Source of the DNA: CAZYXZ01 sp964651395
GTDB lineage: Bacteria; Actinomycetota; Actinomycetes; BP-191
Length of the DNA stretch: 37,479 nt
Direction: 5' to 3'
Assembly (NCBI GenBank): GCA_964651395.1
Contig: CAZYXZ010000025.1
Span: 1-37,479, forward strand
Shown here: one piece after another, positions 25,268 to 32,614 of the stretch
How the letters are laid out: every line of letters begins with the position of its first letter
Numbering within the stretch: the stretch's first letter is position 1
Made by a program: the position numbers and the translations under genes
Notes under the pieces: generated by a model
What the model saw: the letters and a program-made list of their open reading frames with translations, nothing else
The model's database searches: none
Told to the model about the DNA's origin: nothing

Positions 25268-26211
25268 CGAGCTCCCTCCGAGGTGAGTCCGGCCGCGGCG
25301 CGGCGCCGTCCGACGAGTTCGGCAAGCGACGCGCCGATCCTGTCGACGAGACCTTCCTCAGCGCACTGCGCGGCCAGCGCGACGGCGGACGCGAGAGCGC
25401 GAGCCGTCGAGGCGCCGTGCGCGACGACCGAGACACCCCTCAGGCCGAGCAGCACCGCACCCCCCACGTCGTCCGGGTGGAGACGGTCGCGCATCGCGCC
25501 TTCGAGGCCCTTCAGCAGCACGTTGCCGGTGAAGCCGTCGGTCACCACCACGTCCGCCACACCGCCGAGGGGCACGTCGTGGCCTTCGACGTTGCCGACG
25601 AAGCGAACCGGCAGGGCGGCGAGCACGTCGTACGCCGCACGGCGCAGCGCATCCCCCTTGCCCACTTCCGTACCGACGGACAGCAGGCCTACCCGGGGTG
25701 CAGGCAGGCCGAGACGCGCCGTCGCGAACGACGCCCCGGCGAGGGCGAACTGGGCGAGCAGGTCGGTGCCCGCGTCGGGGTTGGCGCCCGCGTCGAGCAG
25801 CACGACCGGGCCGGCCTCGGCCGGCACGACGACGGCCAACGGGGCGCGGGTCATCCCCGGCAAGCGACCGAGGGTGAACAGCCCCGCGGCCAGGCACGCA
25901 CCGGTCGAGCCGGCGGAGACGGTGGCGTCCGCCTCGCCGTCGCGCACCAGACGCGCGGCGACGCGCACGGTGGCATCGCGTTTGGCGCGGACCGCGCGCG
26001 CCGGGTCCTCGTCCATCTCGACGACCTGGCTGGCCGGCGCGATCGCGCACGCGCCGGCCGCCCCGCGGTCGGCGAGCAGCCGCGTGGCGACGTCCTCGGG
26101 TCCGACCAGGATCAGGTGCACGCGGGGCTGCTCGGCGGCGACCAGCACAGCCGCGTCGGCCACCACGTCGGGTGCCGCGTCGCCGCCCATGAGGTCGAGC
26201 GCGACGCGCAC
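25264..26211 (-). CDS. plsX: phosphate acyltransferase PlsX
   Basis: PlsX makes acyl-phosphate from acyl-ACP, the first step of phosphatidic acid synthesis in most bacteria. The 315-residue product shows the family pattern RVALDLMGGDAAPDVV at the start, VSAGSTGACLAAGLFTLGR in the middle, and VADVVVTDGFTGNVLLKGLE in the last third. The start is GTG at 26211, ten bases past the rpmF stop. The context rpmF-plsX-acpP is one of the most conserved bacterial gene strings. Confidence 0.97.
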   Translation of the reverse strand: MRVALDLMGGDAAPDVVADAAVLVAAEQPRVHLILVGPEDVATRLLADRGAAGACAIAPASQVVEMDEDPARAVRAKRDATVRVAARLVRDGEADATVSAGSTGACLAAGLFTLGRLPGMTRAPLAVVVPAEAGPVVLLDAGANPDAGTDLLAQFALAGASFATARLGLPAPRVGLLSVGTEVGKGDALRRAAYDVLAALPVRFVGNVEGHDVPLGGVADVVVTDGFTGNVLLKGLEGAMRDRLHPDDVGGAVLLGLRGVSVVAHGASTARALASAVALAAQCAEEGLVDRIGASLAELVGRRRAAAGLTSEGAR

Positions 26212-26221
26212 CGTCGTCTCG

Positions 26222-26398
26222 CTAGCCGACGTCGACGACCTGGCGATCGTCGTAGGTGCCGCAGGTCGGGCACACCACGTGCGGGAGCTTGGCCTGCTTG
26301 CAGCGCTTGCAGGTCGAGTACGCCGGCAGCGACGCCTTCCACTGCGAGCGCCGCGAACGCGTGTTGCTCCGCGACATCCTGCGCTTGGGTACCGCCAC
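26222..26398 (-). CDS. rpmF: 50S ribosomal protein L32
   Basis: The GTG at 26398 starts a frame of 58 codons ending in TAG at 26224-26222. The product begins VAVPKRRMSRSNTRSRRSQW, which is the L32 signature, and has four cysteines (C30, C33, C43, C46) as C-x2-C-x9-C-x2-C, the zinc-binding form of L32. A GGAG nine bases before the GTG lies in the last codons of DUF177, three bases from which the genes are separated. The short length makes it easy to miss. Its position between DUF177 and plsX is the standard one. Confidence 0.96.
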   Translation of the reverse strand: MAVPKRRMSRSNTRSRRSQWKASLPAYSTCKRCKQAKLPHVVCPTCGTYDDRQVVDVG

Positions 26399-26401
26399 TG
26401 C

Positions 26402-26971
26402 TCAGTCCTCCGTGTGGTCGTTCTCTGGCAACGCTCGCGTCAGTGCGGCCCAGCGGTCGTCGACCGGGGCCTGGTCGTGGCCACAGTCGCCGTCCGCCCG
26501 ACGCTCGCCGCACACCACGCACAGTCCCGGGCAGTCGGCCCGGCACAGCGGCGTGAGCGGCAGCGCCAGCACCACGGCGTCGCGGAGCACGGGTTCCAGG
26601 TCGAGGTAGTCGCCCTCCAGGCGGCTGGCCTCGTCCTCCGTGACCCCGGACTCGGGGTAGGCGTACAGCTCTTGCAGGTCCACCTCCACGTGCGAGGTGA
26701 GGGGGTCGAGACAGCGCGCGCACTCGCCCGCGACCGGTCCCGACACGCGACCGGTGACGAGCACGCCCTCCACCACGGACTCGAGCCGCAGCTGGAGGTC
26801 GAGCTCGGCGCCGGTCGGCACCCCGATCGTGGCCAGCTCGAGCGAGTCCGGCGCCTCGGCCCGCAGGCTCAGCTTCAGCATCGAACCTGGGCGCCGGTTG
26901 AGCTCGCGGGTGTCGATCACGAGCGGACGACGCGGGTCCAGCCGCTTGGGCCGGGTACGGGGTTCAGGCAT
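26402..26971 (-). CDS. DUF177 (YceD) family protein
   Basis: The product is a 189-residue protein of the DUF177/YceD family, encoded before rpmF in most bacteria and in plants linked to 23S rRNA accumulation. CARCLDPL in the middle, and LPLTPLCRADCPGLCVVCG near the end, are the two cysteine clusters of the family. The N terminus (PRRPLVIDTRELNRRPGSM) is also typical. I chose the ATG at 26971; the GTG at 26980 would add three residues. The function in ribosome production is known only from related proteins and context. Confidence 0.93.
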   Translation of the reverse strand: MPEPRTRPKRLDPRRPLVIDTRELNRRPGSMLKLSLRAEAPDSLELATIGVPTGAELDLQLRLESVVEGVLVTGRVSGPVAGECARCLDPLTSHVEVDLQELYAYPESGVTEDEASRLEGDYLDLEPVLRDAVVLALPLTPLCRADCPGLCVVCGERRADGDCGHDQAPVDDRWAALTRALPENDHTED

Positions 26972-27005
26972 AGGAATCACTCGGTCCAGTCACAACCGAC
27001 GCGCA

Positions 27006-27011
27006 ATGCTA
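27006..27011 (-). promoter_or_regulatory. possible -10 box for the DUF177-rpmF-plsX unit
   Basis: TAGCAT on the minus strand lies about 30 bases before the DUF177 start and behind two hairpins that may end the sepIVA transcript. No -35 match is clear. Confidence 0.3.
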
Positions 27012-27062
27012 GCAGCCGCCTTGAGCACGAAGGCACTCGCACTACCCCCAGACCACGGCCGC

Positions 27063-27115
27063 GGCGGGGTTGGGGCCCCGCCTTGCGGAGGAGCGCGGGG
27101 CTGGGGTCCCCGCGC
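27063..27115 (-). terminator. two tandem GC-rich hairpins behind sepIVA
   Basis: On the transcribed minus strand, the first hairpin pairs GCGCGGGG with CCCCGCGC (27115-27093, seven-base loop). The second pairs GGCGGGG with CCCCGCC (27082-27063, six-base loop). They begin five bases past the sepIVA stop codon. Neither has a T-tract, so termination or transcript protection is inferred from structure only. Confidence 0.5.
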
Positions 27116-27119
27116 GGGC

Positions 27120-27623
27120 CTAAGGCAGAGGCATTTCTCCCGAGTCCTCCGGCGAGAGGTCGCCGAGCTCGGCCAGCTCGTGGCGGCCGGCCAGCTTGGT
27201 GCGACCCTTCTCCACCGAGGCGAGCGTCTTGTGCAGCACGACCTCGAAGTTGCCGAGCTTGCGGTCGATGTAGTCCTCGACCTCCTCGCGCATCGCCGTG
27301 GCCTTGTCCTGCGCGTCGTGCAGCAGGCGGGTCGCGTCCGCGGTCGCGGTCTGCATGATCTCGGTCTTCGACACCAGGCGGCTGGCCTCGGCCTGCGCCT
27401 GCTCGATGATCCGTTCCGCCTCGCGGCGGCCCTCCTCGATGACGTCCTCGCGACCCTGGATGACGCTCTCCGCCTGCCGCAGCTCCGTCGGCAGCAACTC
27501 ACGGAGCTGGTCGATCAGCCGCAGCAGGTCCTGCCGGTTGACCATGCAGCTGGCCGACATGGGGACGGCCTTCGCGCGCTCCACGAGCTCGGTGAGCTGG
27601 TCGAGCGTGGCCTGCACATCCAT
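27120..27623 (-). CDS. sepIVA: SepIVA-type DivIVA-like septation protein
   Basis: The product is a 167-residue protein rich in heptads: LDQLTELVERAKAVPMSASC at the N terminus, then RREAERIIEQAQAEASRLVS, an alpha-helical coiled coil resembling DivIVA and F-type ATPase subunit b. In mycobacteria the protein at this locus (Rv2927c, next to DUF177 and rnc) is SepIVA, needed for septum formation. The sequence and the position both fit. An AAGGAG 11 bases before the ATG overlaps the coaD stop codon. No signal or membrane segment is seen. The name is an assignment by context and similarity recalled from the family. Confidence 0.85.
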   Translation of the reverse strand: MDVQATLDQLTELVERAKAVPMSASCMVNRQDLLRLIDQLRELLPTELRQAESVIQGREDVIEEGRREAERIIEQAQAEASRLVSKTEIMQTATADATRLLHDAQDKATAMREEVEDYIDRKLGNFEVVLHKTLASVEKGRTKLAGRHELAELGDLSPEDSGEMPLP

Positions 27624-27638
27624 GACGGGTGGAGCTCC

Positions 27639-28118
27639 TTAGGGCTGAGGCAGTCTGTCCGACATCCGCGCGACGACCGAGTCGGGTACGAGACCGGCCA
27701 CGGCGCCGCCGTACTTGGCGATCTCCTTGACCAGGCTCGACGAGAGGAAAGAGTAGAGCGGGTTCGTGGTCATGAACAAAGTCTCGACTCCGGCCAGCCG
27801 GTGGTTCATCTGCGCCATCTGCAGCTCGTAGTCGAAGTCGCTGACCGCGCGCAGGCCCTTCACGATGACCGGGATGTCCTGGTCACGGCAGAAGTCGACG
27901 AGCAGTCCCGTGAAGTGGTCGACGACGACGTTGCCGTAGACCTTGGTCACCTCCCGCAGCATCTCCTCGCGCTCCGGGATGGTGAACAGACCCTGCTTCG
28001 TCTGGTTGACGAGCACCGCGACGACGACCTCGTCGTAGATCTTCGCGGCGCGCCCGATGATGTCGAGATGCCCGTTCGTCACCGGGTCGAAGGACCCGGG
28101 GCAGACTGCGCGGCGCAA
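27639..28118 (-). CDS. coaD: phosphopantetheine adenylyltransferase, TTG start
   Basis: CoaD joins ATP and 4'-phosphopantetheine to dephospho-CoA. The 159-residue product has the nucleotidyltransferase motif PGSFDPVTNGHLDII with the T-x-x-H pair at 14-17, FTGLLVDFC, IVKGLRAVSDFDYELQMAQM, and the late SSSLVKEIA. TTG at 28118 is the only start that gives the normal N terminus (RRAVCPGSFD). A G-run ends six bases before it. CoaD supplies CoA, whose phosphopantetheine arm is put on the ACP encoded at 24986-25267. Confidence 0.94.
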   Translation of the reverse strand: MRRAVCPGSFDPVTNGHLDIIGRAAKIYDEVVVAVLVNQTKQGLFTIPEREEMLREVTKVYGNVVVDHFTGLLVDFCRDQDIPVIVKGLRAVSDFDYELQMAQMNHRLAGVETLFMTTNPLYSFLSSSLVKEIAKYGGAVAGLVPDSVVARMSDRLPQP

Positions 28119-28137
28119 CCGACACCCCCCTGCTAGG

Positions 28138-28704
28138 TCAGGCCTCCGAGGCGCGCCGACCGTACCAGAGGGTCCCTTCGCCATACCTCCGCTCGTGCAC
28201 GGCCGCGACCCCGGGGGGCCACTGCGGGGCCGGCGTCCGCGAGGAGCGTTCGACGACCACCACGGCACCCGGCGCCAGCCAGCGCCGCTCGACCAGCGCG
28301 ACCAGCGCCGCGGCGACCTCGTCGTCCGGCGTCGAGTACGGCGGGTCGGCGAAGACCAGGTGGTACGGCGCCGTCGGCGAGGTCAGCAGCCGGCGCTCGA
28401 CCGTGCCGACGTGCACCTCGGCACCGGGGAGCGCGACCACCTGCAGGTTGTGCCGGACCAAACGCGCGGTGGCCGCGTTGCCCTCCACGAGCAGCACGTG
28501 GCCCGCCCCGCGGGACAGCGCCTCGATGCCGACCGCCCCCGAGCCGGCGTAGAGGTCCAGCACGCGCGCGCCGGACAGTTCCACGCCGAGGCTGCCCACC
28601 GTCGAGAACAGCGCCTCGCGCGCGCGGTCCGACGTCGGACGCGTGCCCCGGCCCTTCGGGGCGGTCAGCCGGCGCCCGCCGGCTTCACCGCCGATCACTC
28701 TCAC
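28138..28704 (-). CDS. rsmD: 16S rRNA (guanine966-N2)-methyltransferase
   Basis: RsmD methylates G966 in helix 31 of 16S rRNA during 30S assembly. The 188-residue product begins RVIGGEAGGRRLTAPKG, followed by RPTSDRAREALFSTVG, both typical. The S-adenosylmethionine-binding loop is LDLYAGSGAVGIEALSRGA, and the catalytic motif is FADPPYS near residue 118. The GTG at 28704 overlaps the recG stop codon as GTGA. rsmD-coaD is a common pair. Confidence 0.95.
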   Translation of the reverse strand: MRVIGGEAGGRRLTAPKGRGTRPTSDRAREALFSTVGSLGVELSGARVLDLYAGSGAVGIEALSRGAGHVLLVEGNAATARLVRHNLQVVALPGAEVHVGTVERRLLTSPTAPYHLVFADPPYSTPDDEVAAALVALVERRWLAPGAVVVVERSSRTPAPQWPPGVAAVHERRYGEGTLWYGRRASEA

Positions 28705-30914
28705 GCCTTCTCCAGGTACTCGGCGCGCTCCTCGTCGACCATCTCGGCGAGGGCGGCGCGCAGCGCAGGATGCCCCGCCAGCTCGGGATCGGCCTCCACG
28801 AGCGCGCCGGCTTCGCGCCGCGCGGCGAGGATCAGCTCCTCGTCGGCGAGCAGCTCGAGCAGTCGCAACGCCCGGCGCCGTCCGGCCTGCGCCGCGCCGA
28901 GCACATCGCCCTCACGGCGCTGCTCGAGGTCGAGCCGCGCGAGAGCGAACCCGTCGGAGGTCGCGGCCACCGCTGCGACGCGATGGCGCGCGTCGGACTC
29001 CTCCGGCATCTCCGTCACGAGCAGGCACACGGCCGCCGCCGACCCCCGGCCCACCCGGCCGCGCAACTGGTGCAGCTGTGAGACCCCGAAGCGGTCGGCG
29101 TCGAGGACGACCATCACGGTCGCGTTGGCGACGTCGACGCCGACCTCGATGACGGTCGTCGACACCAGCACGTCGATCTCGCCCGCGGCGAAGCGGCGCA
29201 TGACCGAGTCCTTGACGTCGGTGGCCAGCCGCCCGTGCAGCAGCTCGACGCGCAGCCCCGCCAGCGGGCCTTCGGTCAGCATCGGAAAGACGTCGAGCAC
29301 GGCCAGCGGTGGCCGCCGCGCCGTCTCGGTGTCCGGGTCGGCGATCTCGTCGAGACCGTCCATGTCGTCGCCGGCGCTGCCGCCCGCTGCCCCGTCCGCG
29401 GGGCTGCCGATACGCGGGCACACGACGAACGCCTGGTGGCCCTGCGCCACCTCCTCCCGGATCCGCTGCCAGGTGCGGTCGAGGAAGTCGGGCCGCTCCG
29501 TGCTCGGTACGACGTGGCTCGCGATCGGAGCGCGCCCGCGAGGCAGCTCGGTGAGCGTCGAGGTCTCCAGGTCGCCGTAGACGGTCATCGCGACGGTGCG
29601 CGGGATCGGCGTCGCGGTCATGACCAGGAGGTGCGGCGGCGTCGCACCCTTGCCGCGCAGCACGTCGCGCTGCTCGACGCCGAACCGGTGCTGCTCGTCG
29701 ACGACGACCAGCCCGAGGTCGTGGAACACGACATCCGGCTCGAGCAGCGCGTGCGTTCCCACGACGATGCCCGCGGTGCCGTCGGCGATGGCGCCGAGCG
29801 CGGCGCGGCGCGCCGCGGCGGTGGCCGACCCGGTCAGCAGCACGACCTGGGTCGCGACGTCGGCCGCCCCCAGCTCGCCGGCCTGACCGAGCGGGCCGAG
29901 CAGCTCGCGGATGCTGCGCAGGTGCTGGACCGCGAGAACCTCCGTGGGCGCCATCAGCACCGCCTGGCCACCGCTGTCGACGACGGTGAGCATCGAGCGG
30001 AGGGCGAGCACGGTCTTCCCGGAGCCGACCTCGCCTTGCAGCAGCCGGTGCATCGGCACCGTGCCACCGAGGTCGGTGTCGAGGACCGCCGCCACCTCCA
30101 CCTGGCCGTCGGTCAGCGTGAACGGCAGCCGCGCCTCGAACGTGTCCACCAGGCCACCCGGCCTGCGCACGCGGGGCGGCGTCGGGTCCTGCCGGGCGGC
30201 ATGCCTGCGCTGGGCGAGCACCACCTGGAGCGTGAACGCCTCGTCCCACTTGAGCCGGTGCCGCGCAGCCGCGAGCTCCTCGCGGCTCTCCGGCCGGTGG
30301 ATCGCGCGCAGGGCGACGTCGAGGTCGAGCAGGTTCTCCGCGTCGCGGAGCAGCTCGGGGACCGGATCGGCGACGGGGGCCAGCGTGTCGAGCACGATCC
30401 GCACGCACTTGGCGATCTGCCAGGAGGCGAGCTTCTCGGCGGCCGGGTAGACGGGAATGAGCGCGCCGGCGAACTCGGCCGCCGCCTCGACACCGCCTTC
30501 GGAGTCGGCGTCGAGCAGCTGGTAGTCCGGGTTCACGAGCTGGCGCTTGCCACGGAACTCCCCGACCTTGCCGGCGAAGAGCGCGCGCGTGCCCGGCTTC
30601 AGCTCCCGCTCGCGCCAGGGCTGGTTGAACCAGGTCAGCGACAGCCGGCGGCGCCGGTCGCCGACGACGGCCTCGAAGATCCAGCCCTTACGCTGCTGCA
30701 TGCGCCGCGAGTGCGCCTTCTCCACCTCGGCGAGGACGGTGACCACCTCGCCGACGCGCAGGTCGGCCAGGTCGGTCAGCTCGCCGCGCTCGGCGTACCG
30801 GCGCGGGTAGTGGCGCAGCAGGTCGCTGACGGTGTGCAGGTCCAGCGCCGACGCGAGGACCTTCGCGGTCTTGTCGCCGACTACGTCCCGCAGCCGCGTC
30901 CCGAGGTCGGTCAC
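28701..30914 (-). CDS. recG: ATP-dependent DNA helicase RecG
   Basis: RecG moves branches at stalled replication forks and Holliday junctions. The 737-residue product has an N-terminal wedge domain (about 50-130), then helicase motifs: Walker A GEVGSGKT at 294-301, VVDEQHRFGVEQR near 405, and TATPIPRTVAMT. After VCPRIG a loop of ~35 residues rich in Gly, Asp and Ala is inserted. The later motif VSTTVIEVGVDVANATVMV and GRVGRG complete domain two. The GTG at 30914 overlaps the DAK2 gene stop as GTGA. Confidence 0.97.
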   Translation of the reverse strand: MTDLGTRLRDVVGDKTAKVLASALDLHTVSDLLRHYPRRYAERGELTDLADLRVGEVVTVLAEVEKAHSRRMQQRKGWIFEAVVGDRRRRLSLTWFNQPWRERELKPGTRALFAGKVGEFRGKRQLVNPDYQLLDADSEGGVEAAAEFAGALIPVYPAAEKLASWQIAKCVRIVLDTLAPVADPVPELLRDAENLLDLDVALRAIHRPESREELAAARHRLKWDEAFTLQVVLAQRRHAARQDPTPPRVRRPGGLVDTFEARLPFTLTDGQVEVAAVLDTDLGGTVPMHRLLQGEVGSGKTVLALRSMLTVVDSGGQAVLMAPTEVLAVQHLRSIRELLGPLGQAGELGAADVATQVVLLTGSATAAARRAALGAIADGTAGIVVGTHALLEPDVVFHDLGLVVVDEQHRFGVEQRDVLRGKGATPPHLLVMTATPIPRTVAMTVYGDLETSTLTELPRGRAPIASHVVPSTERPDFLDRTWQRIREEVAQGHQAFVVCPRIGSPADGAAGGSAGDDMDGLDEIADPDTETARRPPLAVLDVFPMLTEGPLAGLRVELLHGRLATDVKDSVMRRFAAGEIDVLVSTTVIEVGVDVANATVMVVLDADRFGVSQLHQLRGRVGRGSAAAVCLLVTEMPEESDARHRVAAVAATSDGFALARLDLEQRREGDVLGAAQAGRRRALRLLELLADEELILAARREAGALVEADPELAGHPALRAALAEMVDEERAEYLEKA

Positions 30915-32561
30915 TCGACGCCGAGGAGAAGCGGGTAGTGCGGCTGGCCCCCGTCGTGGACCTCGGCGTCGACCATCGGGTGCGTCGTCGTCACGAGGTC
31001 GGCGAACGCCTGGGCCGTCACGGCGTCGAGGTCGGCGCCGTGCACGACCGTCACGAGCTCGCCGCCGCTGACCAGCAGCCGGTCCACGACCTCACCCGCG
31101 ACGTCGACCAGGTCGTCGCCGATGACGGCGACGTCCCCGTCGATGAGTCCCAGCACGTCGCCGGCGCGGCAGGGGCCGGCGCTGGTCTGCGCATCGCGTA
31201 CGGCGACCGTCACCTCCGCCCAGCGCGTCGCCGCAGCCGCCGTCGTCATGCCGATCGCGTCGTCGGCGAAGGTCCGCGCCGCATCGTGCACCGCCAGCGC
31301 CGCGAGTCCCTGCACCGGTGACCGGGTGGGAACGACGTGCACGTCGTGCCCTGCGTCGCGCGCGGACTCCGCCGCCGCCGCCGCGGCGCCGTGCGCGTTG
31401 CTGTCGTTAGGGAGCACGAGCACCTCGGCCGCTCCCGTCGCGAGGATCGCGTCGAGCAGCTCGCCCGTGGAGGGGTTCGCGGTCGGTCCGCCGCTCACGA
31501 CGTGCGCTCCGGACGCGGCGAACAGCTCTACCAGACCCGGCCCGGACGCCACCGCGACGACCGCGCGGGTGCGCCGCTGCGCGTCCGGCACCGTGCCCAG
31601 CACGCCCGCGATGGCGGCGCTGCCCGCGGGTCGCTCGGCGGTCGCCGCCATCTGGTCGGCGAACCGCGTGACCAGGATCCGGTGCGGCCGGCCGGCCGCG
31701 ATGCCCGCCTCGATCGCGGCGCCGACGTCGTTCACGTGCACGTGCACGCTGTGCAGCCCGTCACCGCCGATGACGACGAGCGAGTCGCCGAGGGCACCGA
31801 GCGCGGTGCGCAGCGAGGGCACCGCCTCGTCAGGAGCGTCGAGGAGGAACTGCACCTCGTAGCCGAACTCGTCGCTGCCGGATTCCCGCGCGCTGACCAG
31901 CGCGGAGCGGTCGCGCGGGACGACCGTCGTGAGCTCCGCCGCCGCGGGCGCCTCGCCGCTGACCACCTCGAGCAAGGCGTCGAGGAGCACGCACAGCCCG
32001 CGTCCGCCGGCGTCGACCACCCCGGCGCGGGCCAGCACGTCGAGCTGCTCCGGCGTCCGGGCCAGCGCCGCGCCGGCGCCGGTGGCGGCCGCCCGCACGA
32101 CGGCGACGAGGCCACCGGGCAACGCCGCGCGCGCGGCCTCCGCGGCCGCCCGTGCCACGCTGAGCACCGTGCCCTCCACGGGCTCGGCGACGGCGCGGTA
32201 GGCCAGGTCGGCGGCGTGCGACAGCGCCTCGGCGACGTCGTCCGGAGCCGTGCCGGCGGAGAGGCGCTCGCTGAGGCCGCGCCACAGCTGCGCGAGGATC
32301 ACACCGGAGTTGCCGCGGGCGCCCATGAGCGAGCCGTGCGCAACCGTCTTCAGCACCGTCGGCNNNNNNNNNNGCGCCGAGGTCCGCGAGCGAGCCCTGC
32401 ACCGCCTCCATCGTCAGCAGCAGGTTGGTCCCCGTGTCGCCGTCGGGCACGGGATAGACGTTCAGGTCGTCGATCTCGTCCCGGTGGAGCGCGAGCCGGC
32501 GCGCCCCGAGAGCGCACCACCGGCGTAGGACGCCCGCGTCGAAGCTGCTCAGCACCGCCAC
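30911..32561 (-). CDS. DAK2-domain (YloV/FakA-like) protein, interrupted by an assembly gap
   Basis: The N-terminal part has DEIDDLNVYPVPDGDTGTNL, the magnesium/ATP-binding loop of the dihydroxyacetone kinase L-domain, and then, past ten Ns, GSLMGARGNSGVILAQLWRG. The C-terminal part (VATGAAEV-like strands and VGLIDGDVAVIGDD) is the DegV-associated FakA domain. FakA kinases phosphorylate fatty acids bound to FakB; the substrate here is not shown. The two halves are in different frames with ten Ns, so the true gap should be a multiple of three bases. The GTG at 32561 has no ribosome-binding site and a TAGTCT box six bases upstream. Confidence 0.85.
32364..32373. other. assembly gap (10 Ns) inside the DAK2 gene
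   Basis: Ten unknown bases lie in a GC-rich stretch. The gap splits a conserved domain between DLG and TVLKTVAHG. Ten is probably a placeholder length. Confidence 0.97.
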
Positions 32562-32573
32562 GGACGAAGACTA
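32562..32573 (-). promoter_or_regulatory. candidate leaderless -10 box (DAK2 gene)
   Basis: TAGTCT (32573-32568) is followed by TCGTCC and the GTG at 32561. No ribosome-binding site is present. Confidence 0.45.
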
Positions 32574-32614
32574 GCGGCGTGCTCGCCCCACGCTCCTCGC
32601 CGGCTGGGCCTGGG

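Noticed and set aside
27063..27115. A small structured RNA gene in the gap between sepIVA and DUF177
   Set aside because: Only two simple GC hairpins are seen, with no clear promoter of their own. A terminator role is simpler.
30911..32561. A frameshifted pseudogene in the DAK2 gene
   Set aside because: The frame change is exactly at the N gap, and both halves are conserved. A wrong gap length explains it.
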